A DNA stretch of 35,637 nucleotides from Candidatus Heimdallarchaeota archaeon (GTDB taxonomy: Archaea > Asgardarchaeota > Heimdallarchaeia > Hodarchaeales > Hodarchaeaceae), in contig DXJL01000181.1 of assembly GCA_019057635.1 (NCBI GenBank), forward strand, positions 1 through 35,637, given 5' to 3'. Below the pieces are notes generated by a model. The model had not been told where the DNA came from and did not search any database. It saw only the letters and a program-made list of their open reading frames with translations. Each line of letters starts with the position of its first letter. The stretch's first letter is position 1. Position numbers and translations under genes: made by a program. This document shows positions 34,140 through 35,637 of this stretch, piece after piece.

Positions 34140-34160
34140 TTAAATTTCATAGGAATTTAA
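34140..34160. terminator. Hairpin between convergent DUF6125 and tfs genes
   Basis: TTAAATT (34140-34146) and AATTTAA (34154-34160), perfect arms with a 7-base loop, midway between the stops at 34108 and 34167. Confidence 0.4.
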
Positions 34161-34166
34161 TTAGGT

Positions 34167-34502
34167 TTATTCAGACCATACCCAATTACACTTAACACAT
34201 TGGAAATAGGTGGTTGTTTCCCAATCTTCCTTTTTTCGATCTTCAGCTTCCCAATAACGAGCTTCAATGTGTTTACATTTCGGACAGATAACACGAGCTG
34301 TCGGTCGAACATCAAACTCATCTTCAATCACAGTTAGTCGATCTTTCTCTGTATGAGCAATTTTCGATTTTATCTGGTATGATTGATCCTTAAATTCTTC
34401 TTTGGATTCTTCCTTGCATACTTTACAGTACAGAGAGATTGAACCGTCATCATTTCTGTTTGGCTGAAGTAAGGTACCACAATTTTCGCAAAAATTTACC
34501 AT
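34167..34502 (-). CDS. tfs: Transcription factor S (TFIIS/Rpb9-like)
   Basis: Zinc-ribbon factor that stimulates RNA cleavage by backtracked archaeal RNA polymerase. From ATG 34502 it is 111 residues, the family length: N-terminal ribbon FCENCGTLL/YCKVC and C-terminal ribbon CPKCKHIEARYW ... CVKCNWVW. The catalytic hairpin normally reads DE; here the tip is KKEDWET, acidic but in reversed order and one residue longer. The start is supported by GAGTGAT six bases upstream; an in-frame start at 34538 lacks one. Confidence 0.85.
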   Translation of the reverse strand: MVNFCENCGTLLQPNRNDDGSISLYCKVCKEESKEEFKDQSYQIKSKIAHTEKDRLTVIEDEFDVRPTARVICPKCKHIEARYWEAEDRKKEDWETTTYFQCVKCNWVWSE

Positions 34503-34637
34503 GAGAATCACTCGTTCGAAGGAATATTTAGTATCCACCTTTTATTAGGTTTCTAAGCATCGAAGACTGATTTAAGATGAGATTTTCTAAGTATTATCAT
34601 TCTCCCCTTTTTAAAGCTATAGTAATAAGCTACCAAT

Positions 34638-34666
34638 GATGAGAAAGGGTGGGGCCCGATGAGAAA
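34638..34666. repeat. Direct repeat between V4R and tfs genes
   Basis: GATGAGAAA occurs at 34638-34646 and again at 34658-34666, 20 bases apart, separated by an unusually GC-rich GGTGGGGCCC. The rest of the gap 34503-34671 holds nothing else I can support. Confidence 0.4.
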
Positions 34667-34671
34667 CATCA

Positions 34672-35637
34672 TCAAATTGCATCGGTTACTTCGGATAAAG
34701 TGAAGATACATTTCGTACCTTTTCCCCCAGCACAGAGTGGATCCTCTTCCATTTGAAACTGTTTGTTAAGGACTTCAGAAGCATAACCACTCCACATCTG
34801 CCCTAAAAAGCAACAAAATGATAAATTTGACCCTCTTTCTCCCACACCACATATTTCAACAGAACCGTAGAATAATAGCTCATCTATTTCTTCTATTGGG
34901 AGTAGACCGATTCCTTTAAGCAATTGATGATTCTTCAATTCGGGGAATTCTAGGCGTATATTTCTTACCATTATCTTGCCTATTTGATGCGCATACTCAC
35001 TCAATTTTCCAGAATTATCAATATTAATGTAGAAAAGCTCAAGAATCTTCAATGGTTTATCTGCTATGTCTTTTCTTTCCAATAAAGATGGTAAATTTTC
35101 ACCGACAACTATTCTTGTCGCCTCAATTAAAAATCTAGCTGCATCCTGTGCTCGGATTCCAGTGCCTAGAATAGGCTCCAGAAGAACTGTTATTGACAGT
35201 GAAACTCCTGGAATTTCTTCTTTTGTACCAATTACTTCTGCAAATACATCTTCTGCAGCACGAAATTGTATTTCATACGTAAAACGAGGAGATATTGTTT
35301 CCGAACTCGTAAATGATGCTTGTACATTAGTACCCATAAACGCATACCCTAAACCTTTCACAACAATGAGCAATAGCCTTTTCACAAGCTTTTCTTCCTT
35401 TTCAGAGGAGGAGCGCCATATTCTTCCCTTTCCAAGAAGGATCGTTCCAATTCGGGTATCCTCCTTCCAATCGATTTCACAAGGAGAAAAACCCAAAGAT
35501 GCAAGAAACAATTTTGCTTGAGCTGTAGGGTTATCACCAGCCGAAAGAGTGAAAGTTTCCCTCACAAGAGGAAGAATGATTGTTTCTAGTGCTTTTTCTC
35601 TCTCAGTTTTTTCAATTTGCTCTAAAAGCTCCTTAGC
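34672..35637 (-). CDS. V4R-domain protein (5' end outside window)
   Basis: The frame is open to the right edge through 24 further codons (AKELLEQIEKTEREKALETI), so the first internal GTG at 35565 is probably not the start. The C-terminal ~150 residues look like a V4R/4VR small-molecule-binding domain: EICGVGERGSNLSFCCFLGQ, then EEDPLCAGGKGTKCIFTLS with the conserved Cys pair. The preceding part is a mixed alpha/beta domain I cannot name. V4R domains are ligand sensors in archaeal and bacterial regulators. Confidence 0.6.
   Translation of the reverse strand, partial: AKELLEQIEKTEREKALETIILPLVRETFTLSAGDNPTAQAKLFLASLGFSPCEIDWKEDTRIGTILLGKGRIWRSSSEKEEKLVKRLLLIVVKGLGYAFMGTNVQASFTSSETISPRFTYEIQFRAAEDVFAEVIGTKEEIPGVSLSITVLLEPILGTGIRAQDAARFLIEATRIVVGENLPSLLERKDIADKPLKILELFYINIDNSGKLSEYAHQIGKIMVRNIRLEFPELKNHQLLKGIGLLPIEEIDELLFYGSVEICGVGERGSNLSFCCFLGQMWSGYASEVLNKQFQMEEDPLCAGGKGTKCIFTLSEVTDAI

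Noticed and set aside
34630..34690. ATGATGA, a box C-like motif near tfs
   Set aside because: A C/D sRNA needs CTGA boxes at fixed spacing; none occurs nearby.
35066..35521. 151-codon plus-strand frame
   Set aside because: Complement of the V4R-type gene; low-complexity Ser/Ile translation typical of a shadow frame.

Overview
This is a gene-dense, AT-rich archaeal chromosome segment. The evidence is PCNA with both replication factor C subunits, Alba chromatin protein, CDP-archaeol synthase (CarS), RtcB with archease, a TFS-type transcription factor, an archaeal-type asparaginyl-tRNA synthetase, and the ADP-forming acyl-CoA synthetase and indolepyruvate oxidoreductase of peptide-fermenting archaea. 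Frequent TTG/GTG starts, short SD-like motifs of the GGTGAT/GAGG type, secreted proteins with a PGF-type C-terminal anchor and membrane-tethered winged-helix regulators suggest an Asgard-like lineage, perhaps a Heimdallarchaeia relative. That placement is inference; no marker here proves it. No rRNA, tRNA, CRISPR array, insertion sequence or prophage gene was found.

Layout. 1-5.1 kb holds the 3' part of asnS (cut by the left edge), a convergent nucleotidyltransferase-domain gene, a metallo-beta-lactamase-fold gene, and an archease-rtcB RNA ligation operon. 5.1-9.6 kb is a minus-strand cell-surface module: two large exported proteins flanking a membrane-anchored winged-helix regulator. 9.7-14.5 kb holds an alpha/beta hydrolase, a soluble orphan histidine kinase, a NifU-type Fe-S scaffold next to a PhoU-domain regulator, and an M24 peptidase. 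14.6-20.5 kb holds a TPR protein facing the replication cluster, which reads pcna, rfcS, rfcL on the minus strand with a small unknown gene ahead of it. 20.7-25.7 kb holds a galactokinase-like GHMP kinase, an AIR-synthase-like protein, an unknown gene with a likely frameshift, carS, alba and another unknown. 25.7-30.5 kb holds iorB/iorA, a dUTPase-fold protein and an ADP-forming acyl-CoA synthetase alpha subunit: together a 2-oxoacid to acyl-CoA to ATP route. 30.5-35.6 kb holds an alpha-solenoid protein, an operon of enoyl-CoA hydratase, CMP-kinase-like protein and DUF6125-like protein, then TFS, and a V4R-type protein cut by the right edge.

The most notable signals are four. (1) Inverted repeats straddle stop codons at nearly every tail-to-tail gene junction, which suggests hairpin-assisted, often bidirectional, termination in an archaeon. 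(2) PCNA has an acidic 30-residue tail, while RFC large subunit in the same cluster has a lysine-rich tail ending in a PIP-like LSEFF. (3) A solenoid protein has a regular period of about 38 residues, recalling proteasome/cyclosome or HEAT repeats. (4) The surface-protein/membrane-regulator cluster has no function I can name. The rest is mostly standard archaeal housekeeping.
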